A DNA stretch of 64,000 nt, taken from NCBI RefSeq assembly GCF_021917145.1, contig NC_061081.1, positions 9,820,100 to 9,884,099 of the forward strand. The letters run 5' to 3'. Numbering within the stretch: position 1 is the first letter of the stretch; the number at the start of each line of letters is the position of its first letter. Below are positions 47,129 to 58,600 of this stretch, in pieces. The position numbers and the translations under genes were made by a program. This stretch comes from Hypomesus transpacificus (lineage: Eukaryota > Chordata > Actinopteri > Osmeriformes > Osmeridae). The notes beneath the pieces were generated by a model. The model was given only the letters and a program-made list of their open reading frames with translations. It made no database searches and had not been told where the DNA came from.

Positions 47129-50107
47129 CTTGAAAGGAAATAGAAGAGACATTGTTTTACACTGAATTCCTTTGACTATAAAATGTATCAACAAATACTT
47201 CCCATGCGTAGTTTATCTGTATTTGTAAATCTTTGCTGTTTCGCTATAGCCACAACAAACTGTTCCTCTGACTTATGGGTCAAGGAAAAATAAGGTTTCT
47301 AAAAAAGCTTTTTTAAAGTGTTTTCAAAATGGATTTCATGCATATCTTTACATCTGGATCAGTGTGTCTAAGCAACTTTTGTTATTTAAATAACATTTCA
47401 AAGTGGTTAAATTCATTTTGTTCCTGTTTTTTTTACTTCACTACCCAAAATATGTCAGGTGGCGCAACCAAATATTTGTTAATATATATTTATTTTCCGA
47501 CTATTTATTTTAATTGAATTATTTTCACAAGTATCCATTAGAATGTCGATAGTCCCCCTAACACATTATAATTTTGTTTTGGTGTTTTGTATTTATAACA
47601 ATTTAAGATCATTGCATTCTAGTGGCCGGGTATTTAGTATCTTTAGCATCAGATTTTTACATTTAAAGACCAAAACATATTCTACAAATCTACAAATGAA
47701 TGCATTCAGTACAATAGCTATTCACATCATATATATCAACCATTTGTTCACTTTGACCTATTATTTATTGGTTGAATTTAATATTTTACATGGTCGCACC
47801 ACCTGACGATTATCAGTTGTGCCACCTGACAACATTAGTTATGACAGAAAATATGCTGAATAATATATTTTTTCTTTTTTCAAATACACTATAAGTGTTT
47901 AAGTCAACAGTTTCTATTAAAGTAAAAGTAGTAAATTGATCAAAAACAGGATACATCACTATACAATAGATGCAATAGATTACATCGATACATTGTATTG
48001 GATTGAACAACAAATTCATGTTTTACTTTGATTAACTGGAAAAACGAAACAAAACGTTACGGACGTGACATGGCCATGAAACTCACTGACTCATAAAGGC
48101 TTAATGCATTTAAGGAGTTGCTTTTAACTCAAGCTGAGCATACACAATGCTCTATCATTCCCTTGTCAATCAGGAAAAATGTAACATTTTATTGAAAACT
48201 GGAGTCCATTTACCCCATTCTTGAAACGGTATAAACGTACAAAAGTGCAAAAGTGCACAACTTGTATATTATGTAAAAGAGTACAATTGTCTATACATTT
48301 CGATCAGACTGGTTCCATGCAACAAAATATAGACCTAAGTGAACATTTTAACAACAGTTATATTTGTGGTTTTTCTATGGTAAGGGTGACCTTTGCATGG
48401 AATTGCCCATATGGCATGTGTACCAATATACAGTAAACAAAGCAGCACCTTTTGCCACCTGACGCTGGTTGTGCAACCTGACTTTTGCAACTAATTTCAA
48501 ATTAAACAGGCTTCTACCTGGACGCCTGTTTTATCTTTCACTATTGCTAGCAAATTAATACACATCACTTTTAAATAGAAAAAAGATTTTTATGGAAAAC
48601 TTTTTTTTCCTTGTTATACATTGGTTGTACCACCTGATATGAAAAGTGTACCAGCCTACCTATGAGGTGAAAGTAACTATTTTTATCAATATTTGAGAGA
48701 GCTCTACAAACCTTTTCACTCAATAACTCGGGTCATTAGAGGTCCTCTAGATGATGCAATATCCTGTTTACTGTTTAACCTGTTTACTTCAAAATAAAGG
48801 TCCCATGTTTTCGGTTGTGCCACTCTGACATTTGAGAACATACAAATGACCGGACAAAAGTTCTTCAGTTATCTCAATGGCTTAAAAACTATTGGTATTT
48901 TAAAAATATGGTTCATTAAAAGGTTTCAAACATAAAATCATGCCAAAGTATTTTATTTTGAATTTATTATCATTGAAATATATTTTTTTTATAGTTTTCT
49001 TAGTCCCCTTATTTGCATGGACAGTTGCGCCACCTGACATTCTGGAGGTTTGAGATGCCAAAGCATAAAATCATATGTATTATTTGAATGTACTGAAATG
49101 TATTACAACTAATTAGGTTTTAAAGAGTAAATTGATACATTCATGAATTGATTACATAAAAATAATAATAATAATGCACTCGGACACCAAAATATGCATG
49201 TCATGTCATTGACCCTTATGTCTTTATACTTTCATTGCGTTCCTAATTGGGATTTATGTGAAAACATAATAAATATTATTGTTTTTACAAATTACAGTTG
49301 AGTTGACAAAATGTCGCAAACCTCCTCAATGACACGACTACTTTTAAAATAGTGACTTTTATTTTTTGTTTCATTTTAAAATGTGTACAACCGTTGCCAT
49401 CAAGATACAACATGTTAAGGGTAACCTTATAGTAGCTAATTGGGTAGCTACGTATTGACATTTTAATTAAAAACCCACTGGACCAGCCACCCCCATTCAG
49501 CCTCTTTATACCTTCTTCTACAATCTCACACTTTTTACATCTCTTCACCTTCTTTGTTTGATGACTTTAGGTCTCCCAGATTGCCAGCCACAAGCCATCT
49601 CGTGAAAGTACATTAAAGTTACATTTTGTCTGGCTGAATGCTGTTTTCCAGTTAAATAAAATAAATTTTAAAGAAAATAATACATGATAATGATTAATTA
49701 AGCAGGTTTATGTTGAGAAATTGAATATGCTAAATCATTATTTACGTTTGTTAACAAACATTTCAGACATTTCAAAAAGGTTCATGCATCAAAAGCAAGT
49801 ATAAATACATTATAAATATAAATAATGATAAAGATTATTTAAGAATATTAGCATTACAGCAATTCTAGTGTTTACATTTGTGTATATAGAATTGTTTAAT
49901 CAAATATTGTTTTCATTTTTTTTCATGACAATTTTTTTTTATGTCCTACTTGTTTCATATTTTGTAGCATTGCATTTTTGATTTGGTTACACACATTTCT
50001 TTAGTTACAGGAATGCCTTTCAAAAGTATGTTATTTTCTTTTGCTGATTCATTTGAATGTTTACATGTTTTTGCAGTTCTGCAATTTCCATAAAAGTCTG
50101 AAAAGAT
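47129..50107 (-). other. Spacer between copy 3 and copy B
   Basis: Two parts are duplicated in the B-A spacer: 47,129-47,280 and 49,212-50,107. The 1.93 kb between them (47,281-49,211) is absent there. The whole stretch is AT-rich. It should contain the 3' end of copy 3 and the start of copy B, but no convincing leader exon, TATA box or other gene was found. Short plus-strand open frames (for example 47,543-47,806 and 48,221-48,436) show no family features and are not called. Confidence 0.6.
47453..49039. repeat. Eight dispersed copies of an 18-bp motif
   Basis: The consensus is TGGTTGTGCCACCTGACA. Copies read forward at 47,791, 47,815, 48,449, 48,467, 48,622, 48,812 and 49,022 (starts approximate), and reversed at 47,453-47,470. 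Each matches at most positions around a CACCTGA core; spacing is irregular (about 20 to 630 bp). All fall inside the 1.93-kb segment missing from the paralogous spacer. They could be subterminal repeats of a decayed transposon or a set of binding sites. Confidence 0.7.
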
Positions 50108-51302
50108 CTACATCAAAATGTACAGAAAGTAGATTAAAGTGATTGGTAGTAGAAAAGTGACCATATCTACAGGTCTGCTCCTTGCCATTGCACTGCTGGT
50201 GGTGAGTGCTGTGGCAGTTTGAGTTGTTTGTGTTGTTGTACTGGTACTTGCAGCTGTACTTGTGGTTGTAGATGCTACTGTGTAATCAGTTACCTCCACA
50301 GTTGTAGGAGTTACAGTACTGGAAGTATTTGGTTCAGCTATTGTGGGAAAGAAGAAAAACATTGTTTCTTGCAAACTATTTAACTGAGTTCAATCCAATT
50401 TTTCAAATGTCTAGTTTTTTTTACATATATGAACATAATGGAATTATTTAGATTATAATCATTACAAACCTGCAACAATACTGCCAGTGATAACATTCAG
50501 GAAAACCAGGGAATCATTTAAAACCGTTTTTAATGAGTCTTCTGCACTGGTGATGTTTGGAACTACATTCGCATTCTGAAATATTAAGTTGGCTGTGACA
50601 CCCACTGACCCAGGCCTGAAAAGTAGAGATTCATAAATTGATTGTTTATACTCAAGCAATAGAGCATGAATACATTGAAAGAGCCTACATAAACCTAAAT
50701 CTCTTGTCACGGATCACTTACCAAAATCCAATAATTATGCATCTCAGGAAAGTGAAAGGGTAACGCTTCCTGTATCCCCGATTCAGCTAGAAGATTTGAC
50801 GAAAACAATTGATTGATTATTGCACAGAGAACATATGAAAACATCAAGTATTGAAAAATCAATGTCAAATAATTTTCTTATTGAATTGAAGCGATGGGTT
50901 TTAGATGAGAATTACCTCAGTTGTGACATTGCCAGCCAGTTCTTGATATTGCGACGACTTTGGGTTGTTGTATTCAACAATGAAAACCCGCACCAAACGC
51001 ATCCTCAGAAATAGGTAACCCTCATTTGGCTGAGGGGGGTCTGTCGATGCGACTGTGCTAGTGGTGGTTAATCTGGTAGTGCTAGAAGTTTGTGTCGCAA
51101 GGATAGCTGTTGTGGTTGTGGATGTAGTTGATTGTGGTAGAGAAGTTGGGGCTTTTGTGATACTTGTATTTAGTGTGACATTTGGGGTTGAGATTGCCAT
51201 TGTGGTGTGTGCAGTAGCCATGGTTGATGCCATTGTTAAAGATGTGTCAGTTGTAGATGAAAATGTTGTAGATGCCTGACTGACAGTTGGTGAACTAGTT
51301 AT
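50108..51302 (-). CDS. Compact SEA/GPI mucin-like protein, copy 3
   Basis: Four exons join in frame: 51,302-50,916 (387 bp), 50,786-50,722 (65 bp), 50,615-50,470 (146 bp) and 50,337-50,108 (230 bp with TAG). They total 828 bp, or 275 residues, plus an unseen leader exon. Phases are 0, 2 and 1, as in copy B. The first exon holds ~90 Ser/Thr-rich residues without the regular heptad, then the first SEA strand. Exons 2-3 complete the SEA domain with WPGSVGV and NITS. Exon 4 is a Ser/Thr stalk followed by SSAMARSRPVDM and a hydrophobic tail (VTFLLPITLIYFLYILM) that runs to the stop, as in a GPI-attachment signal: small residues, a spacer, then a greasy end with no cytoplasmic tail. It is probably the unexpanded form of the gene that gave rise to A and B. 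Confidence 0.82.
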
Positions 51303-52480
51303 CTGGAAAAGACAAAAGAAGATTGGATAAATTAGTTGTTGAAAGAACATAATTTGATCACCATATGTTTAACATGTAGGAGTTCAAATCATGTCTTCAT
51401 GTTTAGTTTTGATGCATGCATATCATTCTAACATTGTATATAGAATGTTGTGATTAAGACTGATTACAAGAAAACCTTACAGAGACTAGGCTTTGCCTGT
51501 GTTGAGGGAATAATCTCCTTCAATGCACTGGTTAGGGCACATTAGACTTGGAATAAACATGACATAAACATTGTAATTCATCCTTACATTAAATGTAGAA
51601 TCCTTGAAGCAATAATCTGACTCTTTGAAGACGTTTCACTCAAAGTAGCATTGATGTTGTCAGAGTGGATGAAAAAAAACTGGATGTCCTACTGCATCTG
51701 GTTGCATTTTACAGTATATAAAGCAGCATGCTTTTCTTGCTATTCCGACCCACAGCGCTCTGCCCAGTGTAAGATACGTCACATTAACATAACTACATAC
51801 ACGACAAAGTAACAGCAGCAGCGCTCTGCTGATTGTCCTGGTTAGCTACGCATAGTTTTGTATCAGATGGCTGAGCGGTTAGGGAGTCGGGCTATTAATC
51901 AGAAGGTTGTTGTTTTAATTCCTGGCCGTGCCAAATAACATTGTGTTCTTGGGCAAGGAACTTCGCCCGACTTGCCTTGTGGAGAATGTACTTGTACTTA
52001 CTGTAAGTCGCTCTGGATAAGAGCGTCTGCTAAATGACTAAATGTAAATGTATCTCCAAGTAAAACGTTTTTTTGCCGCCACAATTTTTTCAACATTTTG
52101 CGTAACAAACTTTGAGAGATGTACTATATGAGCAAGTCAGTCAAAGTTCAAGGTGCGATATTATTATAAAGTGTTTTGCCCCAATTGCATGCATACTTAA
52201 TGCAACAGTACATACTTTGTATGGCCAGCAGCAATATACTAAATGTAAAAGAAAAGTGTGCGATTTAAGATACAGGGCCAACTCACTGTAAATTGTAGTT
52301 AACAGGCGAACCGATATTTGTTAGGAAACATTACATCATGGTAAGTGTCTTTAATAATAAGTAACTAATTTTAAATTGAACTATATTTTGTATATTCTGT
52401 TCATATATACATGTACTTTCTGGCTGTATATATACACATACAGTACATATACACACAGTCAGACAAATCATATACATGAA
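51303..52480 (-). other. Spacer between gene C and copy 3
   Basis: This holds the 3' flank of gene C, the upstream side of copy 3, and a SINE at 51,863-52,052. An ATTAAA variant poly(A) signal on the minus strand lies at 52,355-52,350, about 126 bases after the stop of gene C. The first exon of copy 3 should lie here if the copy is an independent gene, but I could not recognise one. No clear match to the spacer upstream of A or B was seen. Confidence 0.5.
51863..52052 (+). mobile_element. tRNA-derived SINE between gene C and copy 3
   Basis: The head reads TCAGATGGCTGAGCGGTTAG. The tail reads CTGTAAGTCGCTCTGGATAA, then GAGCGTCTGCTAAATGAC and TAAATG repeats. The box B-like region is altered (AGGTTGTTGTTTTAATTCC). 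The target-site duplication is unclear, possibly TGTATC. Confidence 0.8.
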
Positions 52481-52677
52481 TTATATTAGGAATTGTAAAC
52501 AAATTATTTGGACTTTAATTATTGGGAGGGAAAACTGAAAGTTCGTGAAAAATAGTAAAGTGACCGCAAGTTTGGGTCTTTCTCTTGCCATAATGCTGTC
52601 AGAAGTGGTTTGAATGGCGGATGATGTCAAACTTGTGATGCTTGTCGAAGAAGCAATTGTGGTAGAAGATGGCAGTT
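52481..52677 (-). other. Terminal anchor exon of gene C
   Basis: Phase 1 entry (G|AA-CTG), a Ser/Thr stalk of ~35 residues, then MARERPKL and about 30 mostly hydrophobic residues to the stop. It is homologous to 25,158-25,360 and 50,108-50,337 by position, phase, stalk type and MAR-x-RP. The tail is longer than in copy 3 and has one internal Lys, so a type I membrane helix with no cytoplasmic part is an alternative to GPI. Confidence 0.7.
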
Positions 52678-55600
52678 CTGTGAAAAAATAATATTTGTTT
52701 GAATACACATTTTAATTCAATGACCAACTTCTTGCAAAGCATCTACATTATATTTCCTTTTTTTGGAAGCTGCAGTACAGTGACAGGAGCTGATGTTTTG
52801 ATTCATATTAATTAACTTCTCATTTTGGTAATACCTGTGGTGGTTGAAATGGTAGGAGAATTTGTAGTTTGAACAGCTGTGATTGTTGTTGAAGACACTG
52901 TAGTTATTATGGGAGAAGCTGTGGTTGTAGTGGGATCAGCTGTTGTAGTTGTTGGTGCAGCTGTGGTTGTTGCTGGAGCTTCTGTGGTGGTTGTAGGGGC
53001 AGGTGTGGCTGTAGTGGGAGCACTTGATTTACTTGTAGGTGCAGTTGTGGATGTTGTTGGAGCGACTGTGGTAGTTGTAGGTGCAGATGTGGTTGTAGTG
53101 GGAGCAGCTGTTACTGTTGTTTGAGCCTCTGTTAAGATCATAGGTGCAGCTGATGTAGATGTAGGGGCAGCTGTGGCTGTAGTGGGAGCAACTGTTGTAG
53201 TTGTAGGTGCAGCTGTGGTTGTTGTTGGAACCTCTGAGGTAGTTGTTGGAGCAGCTGTTGTTATAGTGGGAGCAGCTGTGGTAGTAGTGGGAGAAAATGT
53301 GGTTGTAGTGAGAGCAGCTGTAGTAGTAGTGGGAGGACCTGTGGTTGTAGTAGGAGCAGCTGTTTTAGTTGTAGGTACAGCTGTGGTTGTAGTTGGAGAA
53401 GATGTTGGAGCTGTTGGAGCCTCTGTGGTGGTTGTAAGGGCAGCTGTGGTTGTAGTGGGAGCAGCTGTGGTAGTTGTAGGGGCAGCTGTGGTTGTAGTGG
53501 GAGCAGCATTGGTTGTAGTGGGAGCATATATGGTTGTAGTGGGAGCACCTGTTGTAGTTGTAGTGGGAGCAGCTGTGGTAGTTGTAGGGGGAGCTGTAGT
53601 TGTAATGGGAGCAGCTGTTGTAGTTATAGGGGCAGCTGTGGTTGTAGTGGGAGCAGCTGTGGTTGAAGTGGGAGCATCTGTGGTTGTAGTGGGAGAAGCT
53701 GTTGTGGTTGTAGGGGCAGCTGTGGTTTTAGTGGGAGCAGCTGTGGTAGTTGTAGATGCAGCTGTGGTTGTTGTAGGAGCCTCTGTTGTAGTTGTGGGGG
53801 CAGCTGAGGTTGTAGTGGGAGCAGCTGTGGTTGTAGTGGGAGAAGCTGTTGTGGTTGTAGGGGCAGCTGTGGTTGTAGTGGGAGCAGATGTGGTAGTTGT
53901 AGGGGCAGCTGTGATTGTAGTGGGAGCAGCTGTGGTAGTTGTGGGGGCAGCTGTGGTTGTAGTGGGAGGGGCTGTTGTAGTTGTATGGGCAGCTGAGGTT
54001 GTAGTGGGAGCAGCTGTGGTTGTAGTGGGAGAAGCTGTGGTGGTTGTAGGGGCAGCTGTGCTTGTAGTGGGAGCAGCTGTGGTAGTTGTAGGGGCAGCTG
54101 TGATTGTAGTGGGAGCAGCTGTGGTAGTTGTATGGGGGGCTGCAGTTGTAATCGGACTAGCTGTTGTAGTTGTAGGGGCAGCTGTGGTTGTAGTGGGAGC
54201 TGCTGTGGTTGTAGTAGGAGCATCTGTCGTTGAAGTGGGTGCAGCTGTGGTTGTAGCGGGAGCATCTGTGGTTGTTGTTGAAGCCTTTGTGGTAGTGGTT
54301 GGAGCAGCTGTGGTTGTAGTGGGAGCAGCTGTGGTTGTAGTGGGAGCATCTGTGGTTGTTGTTGGAGCAGCTGTGGTAGTTGTAGGGGCAGCTGTGGTTG
54401 TTGTGGGAGAAGCTGCTGTAGTTGTAGGTGCAGCTGTGGTTGTTGTAGGAGCCCCTGTTGTAGTTGTGGGGGCAGCTGTGGTTGTAGTGGGAGCAGCTGT
54501 GGTAGTTGTAGGGGCAGCCGTGGTTGTAGTGGGAGAAGCTGTTGTAGTTGTAGATGCAGCTGTGGTGGTTGTAGGAGCCTTTGTTGTAGTTGTTGGGGCA
54601 GCTGAGGTTGTATTGGGAGCAGCTTTGGTAGTTGTAGGGGCAGCAGTGGTTGTAGTGGGAGCAGCTGTGGTGGTTGTAGGGGCAGCTGTGGTTGTAGTGG
54701 AAGCAGCTGTGATTGTAGTGGGAGCAGCTGTCGTTGTTGTTGGAGCAGCTGTGGTAGTTGTAGGGGCAGCTTTGGTTGTAGTTGGAGCAGCTGTGGTTGT
54801 AGTGGGAGAAGCTGTGTTGGTTGTAGGGACAGCTGTGGTTGTAATGGGAGCAGCTGTGGTAGTTGTAGGGGCAGCTGTGGTTGTAGTGGGAGAAGCTGTT
54901 GTAGTTGTAGGTGCAGTTGATGTAGTTGTAGGAGCCTCTGTTGTAGTTGTGGGGGCAGCTGTGGTTGTAGTGGGAGCAGCTGTGGTGGTTGTAGGGGCAG
55001 CTGGGGTGGTGGTTGGCGCAGCTGTGGTTGTAGTCGGAGCAGCTGTGGTTGTAGTGGGAGCATCTGTGGTGGTTGTAGGGGCAGCTGTGCTTGTAGTGGG
55101 AGCAGCTGTGATAGTTGTAGGGGCAGCTGTGATTGTAGTGGGAGCAGCTGTGGTAGTTGTATAGGGGGCTGCAGTTGTAATCGGACTAGCTGTTGTGGTT
55201 GTAGTGGGAGCAGTTGTAGTTGGAGGTGCAGCTGTGGTTGTTGTTGGAGCCTCTGTGGTAGTTGTTGGGGCAGCTGTGGTTGTAGTGGGAGCAGCTGTGG
55301 TTGTAGTGAGAGAATATGTGGTTGAAGTGGGAGCAGCAATGGTAGTAGTGGGAAAACCTGTGGTTGTAGTGAGAGCACCTGTGATTGTAGTGGGAGCAGC
55401 TATGGTTGTTGTTGGAGCAGCTGTGGTAGTTGTAGGGGCAGCTGGGGTTGTAGTGGGAGAAGCTGTTGTAGTTGCAGGTGCAGCTGTGGTTGTTGTAGGA
55501 GCCTCTGTTGTAGTTGTGGGGGCAGCTGTGGTTGTAGTGGGAGCAGCTGTGGTTGTAGTGGGAGAAGCTGTTGTGGTTGTAGGGGCGGCTGTGGTTGTAG

Positions 55601-58600
55601 TGGGAGCAGCTGTGGTAGTTGTAGGGGCAGCCGTGGTTGTAGTGGGAGAAGCTGTTGTAGTTATAGATGCAGCTGTGGTTGTTGTAGGAGCCTCTGTTGT
55701 AGTTGTGGGGGCAGCCGTGGTTGTAGTGGGAGCAGCTGTGGTTGTAGTGGAAGCAGCTGTGGTTGTAGTGGGAGCATCTGTGGTTGTAGTGGGAGCAGCT
55801 ATGGTTGTTGTGGGAACAGCTGTGGATGTTGTTGGAGCCTCTGTGGTAGTTGTTATGGAAGCTGTGGTTGTAGTGGGAGAAGCTGTGGTTATAGTGGGAG
55901 CATCTGTCGTTGAAGTGGGTGCAGCTGTGGTTGTAGTGGGAGCAGCTGTGGTTGTAGTGGGAACATCTGTGGTTGTAGTGGAAGCAGCTGTGGTTGTAGT
56001 GGGAGCATCTGTGGTTGTAGTGGGAGAAGCTGTGGTTGTTCTTTGAGCCTCTGTGGTAGTTGTAGGTGCAGCTGATGTTGTTGTTTGAGCCTCTGATGTA
56101 GGTGCAGCTGTGGTTGTAGTGGGAACAGCCGTTGTTGTAGTTGGAGACTCTGTGGTAGTTGTAGGTGCAGATGTGGTTGTAGTGGGAGTAGCCGTTGTTG
56201 TTGTTGGAGCTTCTGTTGTAGTTGTTTGGGCAGCTGTGGTTGCAGTTGGAGAAACTTTGGTTGTTGTTGGAGCCGCTGTTGTAGTTGTAAGTGAAGCTGT
56301 GGTCGTTTTTGGAGCCTCTGTTTTAGTCGTTGGGGTGGCTGTGGTAGTAGTGGGAAAAGCGGTGGTTGTAGTGGGAACAGCTGTGGTTGTTGTTGGTTTA
56401 GCTGTGGTTGTTGTTGAAGCCTCTGTGGTAGTTGTTGGGACAGCTGTGGTTGTAGTGGGAGCAGCGGTTGTAGTTGTAGGTGCAGATGTGGTTGTAGTGG
56501 GAGCAGCTGTGGTTATTGTTGGACCCTCTGTGGTCGTTGTTTGGACAGCTGTGGTTGTAGTGGGAGCAGCTGTGGTTGTTGTTGGACCCTCTTTGGTAGT
56601 TGTTGGGACAGCTGTGGTTGAAATGAGAGCAGCTGTGGTTGTAGTGGGAGCAGCTGTAGTTGTAGTGGGAGCGTATGTGGTTGTAGTGGGAAAAGCTGTG
56701 GTTGTAGTGGGAACAGCTGTGGTTGTTGTTGGTTTAGCTGTGGTTGTTGTTGAAGCCTCTGTGGTAGTTGTTGGGACAGCTGTGGTTGTAGTGGGAGCAG
56801 CGGTTGTAGTTGTAGGTGCAGATGTGGTTGTAGTGGGAGCAGCTGTGGTTATTGTTGGACCCTCTGTGGTCGTTGTTTGGACAGCTGTGGTTGTAGTGGG
56901 AGCAGCTGTGGTTGTTGTTGGACCCTCTTTGGTAGTTGTTGGGACAGCTGTGGTTAAAATGAGAGCAGCTGTGGTTGTAGTGGGAGCAGCTGTAGTTGTA
57001 GTGGGAGCGTATGTGGTTGTAGTGGGAGCAGCTGTGGTTGTAGTGGGAGCAGGTGTAGGATTAGTTGCAGCTGTGGTTGTAGTGAGAGCAGCTGTGGTTG
57101 TTGTTGGGGCTTCTGTGGTAGTAGTTGGAAAAGCTGTGATTTTATTGGGAAAAGCTGTGGTTGTAGAGGGAACAACTGTGGCTATTGTTGGAGCCTCTGT
57201 GGTAGTTGTAGGGGCAGCTGTGGTTGTAATGGAAGCAGCTGTGGTTGTTTGAGCCTCTGTGGTAGTTGTTGGGACAGCTATGGTTGTATTGGGAGCAGCC
57301 GTGGTTGTAGTGGGAGCAGTTGTGGTTGTAGTTGGAGCAGCTGTGGTTGTTGTAGGGGCAGCTGTGGTTATAGGTGGAGCAGCAGTTGTAGTTGTATGTG
57401 CAGCTGTGATTGTTAATGGAGACCTTGTTGTAGCTGTAAGGTCAGCTGTGGTAGTAGTGGGAAATACTGTGGTTGTAGTGGGAACAGCTGTTGTAGTTGT
57501 AGCTGCAGCTGTGGTTGTTGTTGGAGCCTCTGTTGTAGTTGTAGGTGAAGCTGTGGTTGTTGTTGGAGCCTTTGTGGTAGTTGTTGGGGCGGCTGTGGTT
57601 GTAGTGGGAGCAGCGGTTGTAGTTGTAGGTGCAGATGTGGTTGTAGTGGGAGCAGCTGTGGTTATTGTTGGACCCTCTGTGGTCGTTGTTTGGACAGCTG
57701 TGGTTGTAGTGGGAGCAGCTGTGGTTGTTGTTGGACCCTCTTTGGTAGTTGTTGGGACAGCTGTGGTTGAAATGAGAGCAGCTGTGGTTGTAGTGGGAGC
57801 AGCTGTAGTTGTAGTGGGAGCGTATGTGGTTGTAGTGGGAAAAGCTGTGGTTGTAGTGGGAACAGCTGTGGTTGTTGTTGGTTTAGCTGTGGTTGTTGTT
57901 GAAGCCTCTGTGGTAGTTGTTGGGACAGCTGTGGTTGTAGTGGGAGCAGCGGTTGTAGTTGTAGGTGCAGATGTGGTTGTAGTGGGAGCAGCTGTGGTTA
58001 TTGTTGGACCCTCTGTGGTCGTTGTTTGGACAGCTGTGGTTGTAGTGGGAGCAGCTGTGGTTGTTGTTGGACCCTCTTTGGTAGTTGTTGGGACAGCTGT
58101 GGTTAAAATGAGAGCAGCTGTGGTTGTAGTGGGAGCAGCTGTAGTTGTAGTGGGAGCGTATGTGGTTGTAGTGGGAGCAGCTGTGGTTGTAGTGGGAGCA
58201 GGTGTAGGATTAGTTGCAGCTGTGGTTGTAGTGAGAGCAGCTGTGGTTGTTGTTGGGGCTTCTGTGGTAGTAGTTGGAAAAGCTGTGATTTTATTGGGAA
58301 AAGCTGTGGTTGTAGAGGGAACAACTGTGGCTATTGTTGGAGCCTCTGTGGTAGTTGTAGGGGCAGCTGTGGTTGTAATGGAAGCAGCTGTGGTTGTTTG
58401 AGCCTCTGTGGTAGTTGTTGGGACAGCTATGGTTGTATTGGGAGCAGCCGTGGTTGTAGTGGGAGCAGTTGTGGTTGTAGTTGGAGCAGCTGTGGTTGTT
58501 GTAGGGGCAGCTGTGGTTATAGGTGGAGCAGCAGTTGTAGTTGTATGTGCAGCTGTGATTGTTAATGGAGACCTTGTTGTAGCTGTAAGGTCAGCTGTGG

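Noticed and set aside
48221-48436. 71-codon plus-strand frame with several cysteines in the spacer
   Set aside because: It is short, in AT-rich DNA, with no homologue in the sister spacer, no splice context and no recognisable motif.
51715-51723. TATATAAAG as a promoter TATA box with a short downstream plus-strand frame
   Set aside because: It points to the plus strand, where the following ATG frame ends after about 14 codons. No minus-strand leader exon follows on the other side.
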